Below, in pieces: positions 52,201-62,075 of a stretch of 64,000 nucleotides of DNA (the stretch's first letter is position 1; each line of letters opens with the position of its first letter). Source of the stretch: Baylisascaris procyonis (lineage: Eukaryota > Nematoda > Chromadorea > Rhabditida > Ascarididae); the NCBI GenBank assembly GCA_037389465.1, contig JAZARR010000187.1:2108001-2172000 (forward strand), written 5' to 3'. The notes beneath the pieces are model-generated. The model ran no database searches. It was not told where the DNA came from and saw nothing but the letters and a program-made list of their open reading frames with translations. The position numbers and the translations under genes are program-made.

Positions 52201-55200
52201 TAATTAGATGTAGGCACACGACCAATACAACGCCTCATGTTCAATGTGCCTCTCAAACGATTAATGCCGCAATGGCGTTGACATGTTGCTGTCGCTATGC
52301 TACATCCTCGAGAAGATGAGGTAAAATATTCGAATTTATAAAAATCCAAATTTTTCACGACAGCAGTGAATTAAGACAAAGAATAGGTGGAAAATTTGCC
52401 AAAAAATGAGCAATAAAAAAATATTAGAAAATTAATAAATAAAAATAAACATTTGATGTTTTATAGATATTAACAGGCCAGCGCAGTATATGCAAAATAC
52501 ATGATCACCTTTACTCCGCCTCCCCGTCTCTCTTGTTTCCCAAACAGCAATATAGCGGTAAAGTTTATATGTCAACCATTCGTTAATAAGTAATTAAGGA
52601 AATTTTACAAATATCAACCTTATGACGGTGATTAAGGACGTTCGCTCAACGGTTATAGATTCTTGGAAGAATTCTTTGGAAGGACATTATAGATTCAATT
52701 CTAGTGTTTCATACCGAAATGTTTCTTTTATATTGAATAGGAATGTGTATATCTTTATTTTTAAAACTTCTTAAAAAAATAGAAAAATATTTCTAAAGAC
52801 GAATAAAATTCAATTTGTTCGAAAAAAAAGTGAGAAAAGGAAAAGTAAACTTTAAGAATCAATTAGAAAATAATAGACTATAAATGTTTAGATTTAAGTT
52901 AAATATACTAAAACAATTTGAGAGACTACAAATAGTTCATTTCAAAGTTGAATTATTCGAATTTTTCCTCATATTTCATCGTCCAGGATCCGGAAAAAAT
53001 TTTGCAGCTTAAACCAAAATGAAGTGATCGTAACCGCTTTCCGCTTCCGGATTTCATCTCCCAATGGATGTCCATGATTAGCGATATAAATATATATTTT
53101 AGTCGAACAATTTTAGTACTTTCGGATATTTTAACATATTATAATTGCAAGTTAAAAAAAAAACGGAAGGGCAGAAAGGAAATGAAATAAAATATCTAAG
53201 TAATAAAAAACGATATCAACTATTATATTAACTATGATAATAGGATTATCAATGATACCACAAGACAATCATCTGGTTGATAAGTATAGAATATCTGGAG
53301 ATAAATAGCAATTATTTGAAAGGATTTGTGGAATTATGAGTATGAATACGGAAATCGAATTGCTCAATAATGGGTGAGTCAATTAAACATAATCGCTAAG
53401 TTAGATGCACTAAAGAATCAAGAGTGTCCATTAAGGAGCATAAAAAAACGTCCATCGACTAAAATTGAATTCAATTTTTATAATTGCGCATATAAGGATA
53501 TGAACGTGATAAATCATTAAACACTTATAATCTAATCATATTTCATCGATATTCAATGAAGAGAAATAAATATTCCTTTAATATTTGCATTTTTAATCGC
53601 GAATTAGAATTTTTTTTTCATAATCTAGTAATTTTTCCAGTTATAAATTCCCAGAAATCTAGAGTCTCCCATCATTGTTTATTATGTTTTCTTCTTGTAA
53701 ATTATTACGATCACTTATCCAGCGATACATAATAGCGCAACCGGTATTGGCGCATACAGTAAATATGCAAGTTTGGTTCAGTTTCAAAAGCAAACTTTAG
53801 GTTCGGTTGACTTGTGAGATTATGCAAATTACGGTGAGGGATACTTGAATTTGTGGTGAATATGTATTTTTGGCCGATATTACGATAAAACAACGGTTCA
53901 ATTTTAATCGCCGAATGATTGTTTTGACTGCATTCGTTAATAACTTTTGCAAGTTTTTTTTTCCTTTTTAATTAAAAAATATAGTCAAGTTGTACACATA
54001 TTTTTCGATGTCGAGCTATTTAAATTTATTTATAAGAATTTCATCTGCAAAATTTACTCGATAATGCGAAATGTTCACCCCGAAGATCCGTAAAAGCACC
54101 AAAAAAAGAAAAAAAAATTGCTGCCGCTTTCGCTCACCTAAAATTTTTTTTTCTATCACTTCAACTTCTCGCGCAAATATTCAAAAAAAAAAAAAAAAAA
54201 CTAGAAAGCGCGCCAGAAATATTGGCACTATATGTGTTCTTTGTAACTATGCTGATCAAATCGACCGGTTCTAGAAATATTAAGCAATAATGGTTTATAG
54301 CGTAATTTCTTTCGGAACCAACCGCGTGAATAGATTAGCTTTCAAAAATTCATTCTCAGCGTTTTCGGGCTTTGTTATATGAAAATTCAACAGTTTTCCC
54401 AATAAAATCAACCATATCCTCAAATCCGTTTTTATAAAATCACATTTCTCAGCAGTTCAACCTTTCTATAAATTAAATAAATAAATTCAATAACATCACC
54501 AAGTTCAACTCATAACGAAGGCATTAATGAGGATAAAACTAGAGGTAAAAGAGTGATCAAGGGCATCATACTGGATATTTCTCTTGTTTAACGAGTTCAA
54601 ACTACCTAAATAGATATAAAGATATACACATATTTGCATATTGAAATATGCAAATATAGATCAAACCAGTAGATCAAAAATCAGCGGTAGATCAAACTAT
54701 ATTGAAATGTGAATGTATGCACATATCTAACTTTGGCAAGAAGCATTTTTGCAAAGATTTGCAAAAACGCGCAAAAAAAACGTATAGAATTAAATTGACT
54801 AAAAGCAACAATTGTGGTAAGCCAAATGACAGCATTCATCACTAAATATAACTAGAAATCAGCAATATAACTAATAATACCTATCGAAAATATTAAATAT
54901 TTTGATAGTAATCTCGTAGCAAAAACTCGATTATATAGGTGAATGTAGATGGATTTATTCTAATTCCCTCCCCCCCCCTCCCTTCGTTACCCCTCTATTA
55001 ACTTCATTTATCAATAGATAGATGGAACCAAAATCAATGAGATGATCGTTACGAGGTATCAATGGCGTATAAAAAATCGGAGTATCTTGAAATTCGTTTG
55101 AAAATCTAAAATTTAAAAATTCGAAAATATTTTTCACAAAAAAATTCCTAAAAACGATGCAAAAACGATGTTTACCAATGAAAATTTCGGTTTCTTTGGA

Positions 55201-57092
55201 GTTGGTGGAGGTGATTTGATCGGTAGGCCAATATTTGTGATCGATGTAGGTGGTAATATCGCTTCATTCCTTAGATCATTTGGAGTTTGTTTCGTTGATG
55301 TGTCCATCGATTCTGAATGCATCTCAAGTTGAATGGAAAATAAAAATTGTACGTAAATATGATACGAATACAGTGAAATAACCAATTCGTTTGAGTGGAA
55401 TCTAAAATAAATATTCAGGGAGTTAAATAATTAGTAAGGGAATGCAAACTTTTTTTTAAGTCCCAGGTGGTTTGGGTGGGGCGGGGAGAGGGGGCGGTGG
55501 GAAGGAGAGAAAGAGAAGCGGGTAGTGGGCATAGCTAAAAGTAGGATATGCGAGAAAACGAAAATTGTCATCGCTGAAAATTTTCAGCTAGAATATAGTG
55601 GAGAAAAAAAAACAACAAATAATTATAAAAAGGAAAATATATATCAAAAATGATTTGAGGGTATCTCTCAATCGGTTACATTCCATCCCTCCATTCTTGA
55701 AAGAATTTTCTGGTTAGATCCTCAATAATAGTAATCGAATATATGAGATAGAACACTCATTTCATACCACATCTACAACGTAGAGCATTCTACTTGCAAA
55801 TTCTAAACAATACTCCCCTCAACTCTTTAATAATTCCATTTCAACGGTTTTGCAAAATTGTCAATAAACCTGAATTGAAATGATGACCATTGAATTCAGT
55901 CGATATTTGATCATTCGATTTCGAATTAATTCCTTCTAAAATATCAGGGGGATTTGCAATTTTCTTTTCACGTTGTTTTGCCAATTTTGCTTCCAATTCA
56001 TTCCTTTCCTGAAATAAACTTTACAAATTAGATTTTTCTTTTGAAATTTCCTCATTTTCACCACATTATAGGCTTAATTTCTTTCAAATGCACTTCATCT
56101 GGATGGATGTCAGTCTCATAAATGCAAATAGCCTCATGAAGAAAAGTGAGATGGGTAAGTTAAGAAATACGGCGATCATTGATGCACACACCCCATCCTT
56201 GATTTGTTTGGAACTTGAACGACATAAGAATCCTCATTCCTTTGGTGAAATCCCCCTCTCCCTACTTTGTAATATCAGTTTCAGACTCCGATATGCAGCG
56301 CACTAACTCTACAAGTCATTCAGGTAAGTTGTAACTCCCCCACCAGCTAAATGTACCTGAACATCGAACACCTAGCTCAATATTGGATCTATAGAAACCA
56401 GAATTTTGCGATTTGTATCTTTAGCAATGATCGGATTTCATCGTCACAATTAATAAACACTCATTTTCGTGTTACTTAATGAAATTCAGAAAGGAAGTCC
56501 TATATGCCCATGACCTCAGGTTTCTAGCGCCAGAGTTCCCACCTCTCAGAGATTTAAATTTTCCAAATTTTTTATATTCTTTTATTCAGCACGATTAAGT
56601 GTTGATAAGAGGGAAATGAACAAATTGAAGTTAGAATTTTTTTCAAAAAAAGACAAAAAAGAAAACCTTTTCCAAGCGAGCGTCCATATTCGATCGTTGT
56701 TTTTGTGGTGTACATCCTCTATGATGAACAATTCGCATAACTGGTGCACATTTACCAATTGGATTCAGTACGTGAGGTGAGTCTATGGAATCAGAAACAG
56801 TTGCGGTTGACGTTTCAATTGATAATTCATGATTACTTTCAGCAGTGGTAATTGGAGATTGTTTCCTCCATATGGGCATTTCTTGTGATTCAGTATAACG
56901 CAAAGTATCGTTGATTAATTTATCGATATCAGCGAATTGTTCATTGATTAGATATGGTGCAGGTTCAAAACTTTCAGGTGGAGGTGGTGGTGCTGTTGGA
57001 ATCTTTGATGATGTGTCTGGAACTTCTTCAGAATCTAGTTCAAGAGATGCTAGCCGTTTTTGCAGCTTCGCAGCTAATTCTTTATCGGCCAT
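38765..57092 (-). CDS. EFHD2: EF-hand domain family D (EFHD2/swiprosin-like) Ca2+-binding protein, complete, 8 exons
   Basis: Ca2+-binding adaptor; relatives bind and bundle actin (family knowledge). Join, 5' to 3' on the minus strand: 57092-56667, 56008-55870, 55312-55176, 43546-43426, 41931-41829, 40769-40661, 39553-39386, 38899-38765. All phases agree; 445 residues plus TAA. The ATG is preceded in frame by TGA at 57110-57108, fixing the start. Layout: 1-234 low-complexity N-terminus with a proline run (PTAPPPPPES), 258-275 conserved ELAAKLARR segment, 289-309 TEF-EFTRKQIK helix, EF loop 1 D311-E322, EF loop 2 D347-E358, 380-401 DVTKEGVQGAAGFFQAK, 408-436 charged coiled coil. Both loops keep acidic ligands at 1, 3, 5 and Glu at 12. 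Human EFHD2 is about 240 residues, so the N-terminus here is roughly 200 residues longer. It is convergent with pde-4. Confidence 0.95.
39386..39553 (-). CDS. EFHD2: EFHD-like exon 7: EF-hand loop 2
   Basis: Encodes residues 346-401. The loop is DEDGDGKVSLRE at 347-358, then FMLIFRYAATGQL and DVTKEGVQGAAGFFQAK. The acceptor is TATTTGAG at 39554. A CAG 13 bases upstream (39567-39569) looks better but gives the wrong phase and four extra residues, so the GAG site is preferred. Donor AAG|GTATCG. Confidence 0.9.
39812..40174 (+). other. anonymous 120-codon open frame antisense to EFHD-like intron 6
   Basis: It reads a plausible helical, His/Arg/Leu-rich protein (IEYQHKSLSNEIFMHRARRN) with codon choices like the real exons. 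No homologue recognised, no clear promoter or splice sites. Confidence 0.2.
40181..40274. repeat. 47-bp direct tandem duplication
   Basis: Copies at 40181-40227 and 40228-40274 share ATTGGTCAATAAATT and TTATGGAT or CTATGGAT blocks. It lies in EFHD-like intron 6. Confidence 0.75.
40661..40769 (-). CDS. EFHD2: EFHD-like exon 6: EF-hand loop 1
   Basis: Encodes residues 309-345. The loop is DEDGDSFIDFNE at 311-322, followed by LKRMMEKLGEAQTHIALKGI. Acceptor AAAATAG, donor TTG|GTAAAT. Confidence 0.95.
41829..41931 (-). CDS. EFHD2: EFHD-like exon 5: helix leading to EF-hand 1
   Basis: Encodes residues 275-308 plus two bases: GEAVEPAKTPKLSIYTEFHE then FTRKQIKYFIETFK. Acceptor TTTTTTCAG, donor AG|GTTTGT. 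Residue 309 (Arg) is split with the next exon. Confidence 0.95.
43426..43546 (-). CDS. EFHD2: EFHD-like exon 4: third ELAAKL repeat, start of conserved core
   Basis: Encodes residues 235-274 plus one base: a Ser-rich stretch then EGEELAAKLARRNMIAEG, matching the segment just before the EF-hand core in all EFHD proteins. Acceptor TGTTTCAG, donor GAAG|GTTTGT. Confidence 0.92.
46243..46279. repeat. (TA)n microsatellite
   Basis: TA run of 37 bases in the long EFHD-like intron. Confidence 0.95.
47460..47850 (+). repeat. dispersed repeat copy
   Basis: Exact GCACAATATGTGC at 47465-47477, ATTCCATCCACCGATAA and ATGCAAATTA, then AACAGACATACG with ACATACAGACATAC near 47775-47810 and a decayed tail ATGACATCAAGG. 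It lies in the 11.6 kb EFHD-like intron. Confidence 0.55.
47928..47958. repeat. (AAAT)n microsatellite
   Basis: Seven to eight AAAT units, directly after the dispersed repeat at 47.5-47.85 kb. Confidence 0.95.
50857..50928. repeat. 18-20 bp pyrimidine-rich tandem repeat
   Basis: Four units beginning CTGAAAC with CCTCCCCCAC spacers. Strongly strand-asymmetric, C/T-rich on the plus strand. Confidence 0.8.
51614..51683 (+). pseudogene. decayed tRNA-like sequence
   Basis: A-box-like ATAGTTTAATGG, a GTTTT/AAAAC stem where the anticodon arm should be, and B-box-like ATTTCGAATTC. The T stem is imperfect. Confidence 0.35.
52074..52340 (-). pseudogene. possible decayed exon with thrombospondin type 1-like cysteine spacing
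   Basis: The minus frame, G+C-raised (about 48%), reads CSIATATCQRHCGINRLRG then RRC, an NYGQW segment and PTPPIEAALF. The spacing recalls nematode TSP1-like modules (C-S-x-T-C, CG, RxxxC, YGxCPxPP), with Trp and Phe where Cys would be expected, each one base away from a Cys codon. The frame ends TGA, and a strong GTAAGT donor sequence follows. Family assignment is by eye only. Confidence 0.25.
52635..52707 (+). pseudogene. decayed tRNA-like sequence
   Basis: A-box-like TTCGCTCAACGG, an anticodon-arm-like GATTC...GAATT, and B-box-like AGATTCAATTCT. The acceptor stem is not convincing. Confidence 0.35.
54220..54290 (+). repeat. head fragment of the dispersed repeat
   Basis: GCACTATATGTGTTCTTTG at 54225, then ATGCTGATC and ATCGACCGGTTC, as in other heads. 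Confidence 0.4.
55176..55312 (-). CDS. EFHD2: EFHD-like exon 3: Pro/Ser-rich linker
   Basis: Encodes residues 189-234: Ser/Thr/Asn-rich, then GLPIKSPPPTPKKPKFSL. The SPPPTPKKPK stretch is a candidate SH3-binding or proline-directed kinase site. Acceptor GCATTCAG matches the previous exon's phase; donor TTG|GTAAAC. An 11.6 kb intron follows. Confidence 0.8.
55870..56008 (-). CDS. EFHD2: EFHD-like exon 2: second ELxAKL repeat
   Basis: Encodes residues 143-188 plus one base: ERNELEAKLAKQREKK then a polar stretch. Acceptor TTATTTCAG, donor TCAG|GTTTAT. The frame matches both neighbours. It has no counterpart in the short vertebrate proteins and may be nematode-specific. Confidence 0.82.
56667..57092 (-). 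CDS. EFHD2: EFHD-like exon 1: start codon and proline-rich N-terminus
   Basis: Encodes residues 1-142. It begins MADKELAAKLQKRLASLE, like the N-terminus of vertebrate EFHD proteins, then an acidic/proline region and a Ser/Thr-rich disordered stretch. Donor AAG|GTTTTC, phase 0. The frame runs a few codons into the intron. Confidence 0.93.
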
Positions 57093-57103
57093 ATCGAAGA
57101 GAT

Positions 57104-57167
57104 AGATTCAGCTCGAGTTCGAGCCCTAGTATCGAAGATTCAGCTCGATTTCGAGTCCCAGTACCGA
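57104..57167 (-). repeat. 32-bp tandem duplication just upstream of the EFHD-like start codon
   Basis: Two adjacent 32-bp copies (57104-57135 and 57136-57167) sharing AGATTCAGCTCGA and TTCGAG blocks, a few differences apart. They lie in the 5' UTR or core promoter, and the proximal copy holds the in-frame upstream TGA. Confidence 0.8.
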
Positions 57168-57774
57168 CTCCGACTCAGGTAGAATATTTGTTGCCGTCTG
57201 TGATTCAGAAATACAAGATGCTAAGAGTTTTTAAGACCTGAAAAGACAGATTCAGTTGTGATATAATGCTGACAATATTACAATAGCAATGGGGTTATAA
57301 ATGACATCATTTGAAGCTCATACCGATAACTCTGAGGGAAAAAATTCAACTTTCAACCGCTCTCGATTAGAGGCTGAATTAAATTCATTGCAGGTTTAGG
57401 ATTAAGTTATTTTACTGGAACGCTGCAGGCATCAAACATTTTCGTATCCGTAAAAAAATTTTTTTAGACGGGGAGGAAGGGGAAAGGGATAGGGACAAGG
57501 AGATAGACACCTCTAAATTTTATAACATTTAAAAAAAGGCCTATTTTCGAAGAAAATCATTTTTAAAGGAAGTGAACTATTTAGTAAAATTGTAATAATA
57601 TAATTAACTCAACGAAAATTTTCTTCCATCATGACGAAATTCTTAGTAATAATAGCCGTAATGATTCAATAAAACTCAGCAATAGACTCAGTAATTTAAA
57701 GCAAACTCAGTAATTTATTGTTATTTGTAAAACAAAAGTAAAAAAATAATAGCGCAATAATTGTTTTAAAACCG

Positions 57775-57867
57775 CTACTACAGTAATCTAGTGAAATAGT
57801 AGCCTAATACTGACAGACTAATCGGGAAGTCGAAATACTACTACAGTAATCTGATGCAATAGTAGCC
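57775..57867. repeat. 30-bp direct repeat with hairpin ends
   Basis: Units at 57775-57804 and 57838-57867 differ at three positions. Each begins CTACTA and ends TAGTAGCC, so each can fold on itself. Confidence 0.8.
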
Positions 57868-59334
57868 ATATCATTTCATGGTAATTTTTTAACCTATTGA
57901 TTAGCCCAACATTGTTAGGCGTTCCCTTCTCTCTCCTCTTAGTTTTTTTTTCGTTTTTTTTGTCGAATAAGACTCCGAAAATAAGGCTCCGAAAATGTTA
58001 CAAATTGCTTCGTCTCTCTGTTCCACCATCAGATACTGGTTCACCGCCCCCAGGAAAATAACTTTAATCTGTGCACTCGTAGGATGGCCTATTCAGAAAA
58101 GCTTAACAATCAAAGACAAAAATTAAACTTTTTTTAAATCTGGGTCGAATTTATACCTTGCAGCAACGAATTTGTAATTTTAGACTGGTACCTAAAAGCA
58201 TCTAGGCAAAGGTACTGCAATTAGCTAAAACCTAAAACTATCAATGATAGCATTCATATAGTAAATTGCACTTATAATAGTTACTTAGATAGATATATAT
58301 TTAGTTATGGTAATAATCTATATCGCTATTATTTAATTTATACAATATATTTTCAATTATTTAATTCTTTAATTCGATTATTCGATTATATAATTCAGTT
58401 ATATTCAGTTTGAATCTCTTCGGCTTCGTTAAAAGAAAAATAGTACAAAATAAATAATATGTATACATATATCATAGTAAAAGAAAATGAAAATTAGTGA
58501 CAAAATTTCTAGAGAATTACAAACGGAAATAGAAATAAAAAAGATTTATTTAAATTATAAAATATATGCTAAATAATAAATTCATCGACATATTTAAAGA
58601 ATTAAAAAAAAAAAAATTGTATTAGAAAAAGAAAACACTTAAAATAGCTAATAGAAATGAAAAAAAAAAAAAAAAAGAGAGAGAATTTTTCAATTAGTAA
58701 TTGCAGCCAACGAAGAGAAATGAAGATCGAAGAAAGGTGAGAAGGTTGGATTTCGCTTGCTAATCAACATCAAACCTCTTTTTCTTCCCTCTTTTTTTTT
58801 TTCCAAAAAAATCTAGGTGAAATTAGATATTTAAATTACATATCTATTTCCCAAGTAACAAGTGCCTAATCCATCCGTTTATAAAGTTCACTACTCGATA
58901 AACTGTTATAGCGGATTCATTCATTGTAAAAGCGAATATGCTGCGGTGAACTTTACACCTCAACAAGCTGCCACTAACTAATCGTATCGAAAGCAAACCA
59001 TCTACCGACTAGCAATGCCAGTAGTTCGAGTGAGTGTATACACATCGTTTATTGCCACCCAACTGACAGCCGCTCGACGTGCTTAAGTGCACATTGACCG
59101 ACCGACTATTCGATCGCTCAATAACGATGACTTATCACTAATGAAATTCGAACACCTCGATGAAATATATCCCTACAATATTATTCAACATTCTTTGATC
59201 ATTGTAATAGTAAGTAATTCCTGTAAAGTAGTAAATAGTAATTTCTTTGATAGTAAGCTTTTGCCAACTGAGAAATGACTGTGACTGTGACAATATCATT
59301 GCCGAAGAAATTTTAATTTTCTAATTCCACTACT

Positions 59335-59710
59335 TATGACGTCATGTCTGTCTGTCTGTTTGTCGTTTGGATGATTTTAACTAGTCAATCACTAAACCCA
59401 GATTTATGAAATCTGGCAGGTATATGCAAATGACAAGATAACCACCTATACGACAGTCCTTAGTGATTCATCAACTTTTAAAAAATTTATACATATCTAA
59501 AGGTATGAAAAATTCGTTTGCATATCACAATAATAATATCAGCTTTTCATTTTGCTGCCTATCATCAACTCTTTTGCGATACATTTTTATGACCGGTTGG
59601 TCTAATTAAAATAAGGGGATATTATTTTGCATATTCGCCATTTCGAGGTGAAATATGAAATTGGTTGGTCATATGAGGAGAATATAAAAAGCACATATTG
59701 TGCCGATTCC
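59335..59710 (-). repeat. dispersed repeat copy, minus strand
   Basis: On the minus strand: GCACAATATGTGCTTTTTAT from 59703, TTTGCATATACCTGCC and ATTTCATAAAT (shared with the 6.7 kb copy), then CAAACAGACAGACAGAC and ATGACGTCATAAG ending near 59335. It has the same order of blocks as the 6.7 kb copy. Confidence 0.6.
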
Positions 59711-60063
59711 TCTAGCATTCTTCTCCAATTGGCTTTTTTAGCGATAGGTTATAAATTTACCTTCAATTTTAACACATATGACTCCGATACATCAGCATAT
59801 GCAAAGTTTTTTTTCTTCCTCCCCTTCCCCTTCCCCATTGACAGTCATTCGATGCCGTTGCCTATGTCGAATGAAATCATCACCAAAACTCGTTTATTGC
59901 AGTTTCTTCTTAATTCAATTTTAATTTAAATAAACCTTCCACTTCATGTAATAAAAATATTTCAACTTACAATATTACTATCACTATAAATTATCATCAC
60001 TAATTATGAAACTGTAAACCAAATGTCCACTAATTTTAATGGTAATATCCGATAAAAATATAA

Positions 60064-60155
60064 AAATTTCCTTTAGAAAATAATTTTAAAAATATAGAGA
60101 TTTCATTTAAAAAATAATTTTAAAAATACAAAGATTTCATTTAAAAAATAATTCC
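60064..60155. repeat. 34-bp tandem repeat, about 2.7 units
   Basis: Units at about 60064, 60098 and 60132 built on AGATTTCATTTAAAAAATAA. Confidence 0.75.
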
Positions 60156-60844
60156 AAGAGCAATATTTTCGCAATTGACTTACAGGAAGCCGATGTGTTT
60201 TCCTAATTGTTGAAAAAATTCTTATAAGAGGAAAAAAGAAGAGGATCGGCACGTAATATCACCATTCTCAACACCACTAGAATGAAGAGTGTAAAATTGT
60301 AAAAGCTGCGCAAATCGAAGTGCAAGCAGCTTGCTGTTCTTTTTCTTTCTTTTTTTTTCTCTCATTGCACTCTTCATACCGGAAAACAAATAAAAAACTA
60401 AAGCATAACGCTGATTCATATCCAACTATTAATGATCAAACATTCAATTGACTTAAATTTTTGAAATAAAATTCATTTTCACTTTTTTTTTGAAACAAAT
60501 TCCTAAAAAAATTCATTTTTACATAAATAATTATATTTAAATTTATAGACGTTCAAGTCCCATATAGAAAATTTATTTTTTGCATTTATTTTTCAGAAGA
60601 TAATTAGTGATTTTGTATTTTATCAATTCGATTAAAAAATTTTAAAGTTTTAAATAAAAAATAAAATATGCAAAATATTTTCTTTATGCTTCGACTAATT
60701 CAATCATGCATTCAAAAATTTCCTATAAAAACATGCATTTTCCTGTAATCAATGTAAATGTTCAGATTTTCTTTCAACTTCAAATCTCTATAACTTCCTG
60801 AATCAACGGAGTCCTACACTTAGCTTCAATGGTGTGCAGATCTG

Positions 60845-60925
60845 AGGTTGCTGGACAGACAGACAAATACATACGCACAGACATACACAGACATACATAC
60901 ACAGACATGATACGGAAACGATGTC
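60845..60925 (+). repeat. CAGACA-rich segment, tail part of a dispersed repeat
   Basis: GACAGACAGACAAATAC with repeated ACAGACATACA units. The upstream AATCTCTATAACTTC block is also seen at about 26080. No clear head. Confidence 0.4.
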
Positions 60926-61125
60926 GCTGTAAGTTCTATAGAACAAGAATGCAATGTTTCAAATTTTTTAACCATTAAGTGGCACTAATCACTATCATTT
61001 GCCTATGAGTTTTCGATGGATGCATCTCTCAAGCAATATTAACATAAGTATGTTCTAATAAAGCAAACAATCCCGGAACGTGATAAGCGGAACAAATTTG
61101 TCTCGAATTTTCGAGATTTTAGCTG

Positions 61126-61170
61126 CAGGGGGTAAGGGGAGGTGGGGGGGGGGGGGGGAGGGGGAGAGGG
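61126..61170 (+). repeat. G-rich tract
   Basis: Several runs of four or more G, the longest about 15. It could form a quadruplex. Similar shorter G runs occur near 22802 and 31796. Confidence 0.85.
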
Positions 61171-61785
61171 TCTTCCTGATTCGCTTAGCAAAGATCTAAT
61201 TTTATAGAAAATAAATTCAAATTTCTCACAAAACTGAATTGAACGGGTTGATTTTTAAGCATTTAATTCAACTTTTAATCTAACAATTAAAAAAGTTTAA
61301 AAAACATTAAACCATTCCATGAAATTTCATCGCTAAAAGTTGGCAATTTAACAACCAAACAATAGATATTTCTCACTCCCATTCGATATCATAACACGAT
61401 TAGATCAAAAATCATTCAACAATCAATCAATACCGATCATATAAAAACGATCGACGCAGTGATAACCCAAGAACGCAAAAGAAAAAAAAAAAAACTCCGG
61501 CAAAAAATTACAGAGAAAAATAAATGCAAATAGGATAAGACGGTTCAACGGATTCTTATATAATAAAGTATAAAGTGATATAATATAATATAAAGTGTAT
61601 TATATAATATAATCGTATAATACAAAAGTGGAAGAAAGTTGAATGTATTATAAAATGCTGAAGGAAGTTGGATTAAAGTTAAGGCTCAACCTAAAGCTAT
61701 ATGATTCTCGAGCTCGAACTAGCAATCAGACCTGAATTTAATGTGCACAAACGATAAATAAATACACCACTAATGCAATGGGGAA

Positions 61786-61828
61786 TTTTTTTATTTTTAT
61801 TTTTTATTTTTTATTTTTTATTTTTTTT
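61786..61828. repeat. (ATTTTTT)n simple repeat
   Basis: Five to six units of T5-T8 separated by single A. Confidence 0.85.
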
Positions 61829-61963
61829 GCGCATGAATATTACACATGAGTGTTTAGCACTAGAAAAATATGAAAGAAAGTTAACGATTTAGCTTAGTGA
61901 TGAGTGGGTAAAAATAATTTTCGATCAGATTTACTTGTTATATTTGAATGATCAGCGCATTGT

Positions 61964-62075
61964 AAAAGAACTCTAAATGGAATATTGAGTCAAACCGGTG
62001 ACAAATGCGCCGAATAGCAAAAGAACGCTGAATGGCTCATTGAATCAAATCCAGGTGACAAATGCGCCGAATAGC
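61964..62075. repeat. 55/57-bp tandem duplication
   Basis: Copies 61964-62018 and 62019-62075 share AAAAGAAC and GGTGACAAATGCGCCGAATA blocks exactly, with a variable middle. Confidence 0.85.

Larger units (their letters stand above)
43547..55175 (-). other. 11.6 kb intron of the EFHD-like gene
   Basis: Phase-0 intron between the extended N-terminus and the conserved core. It holds a dispersed repeat at 47.46 kb, (TA)n and (AAAT)n, a C/T repeat at 50.86 kb, two tRNA-like relics, the TSP1-like block at 52.1 kb, and TGACGTCA at 43876 and 46758. No further exon of this gene recognised. Confidence 0.7.
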
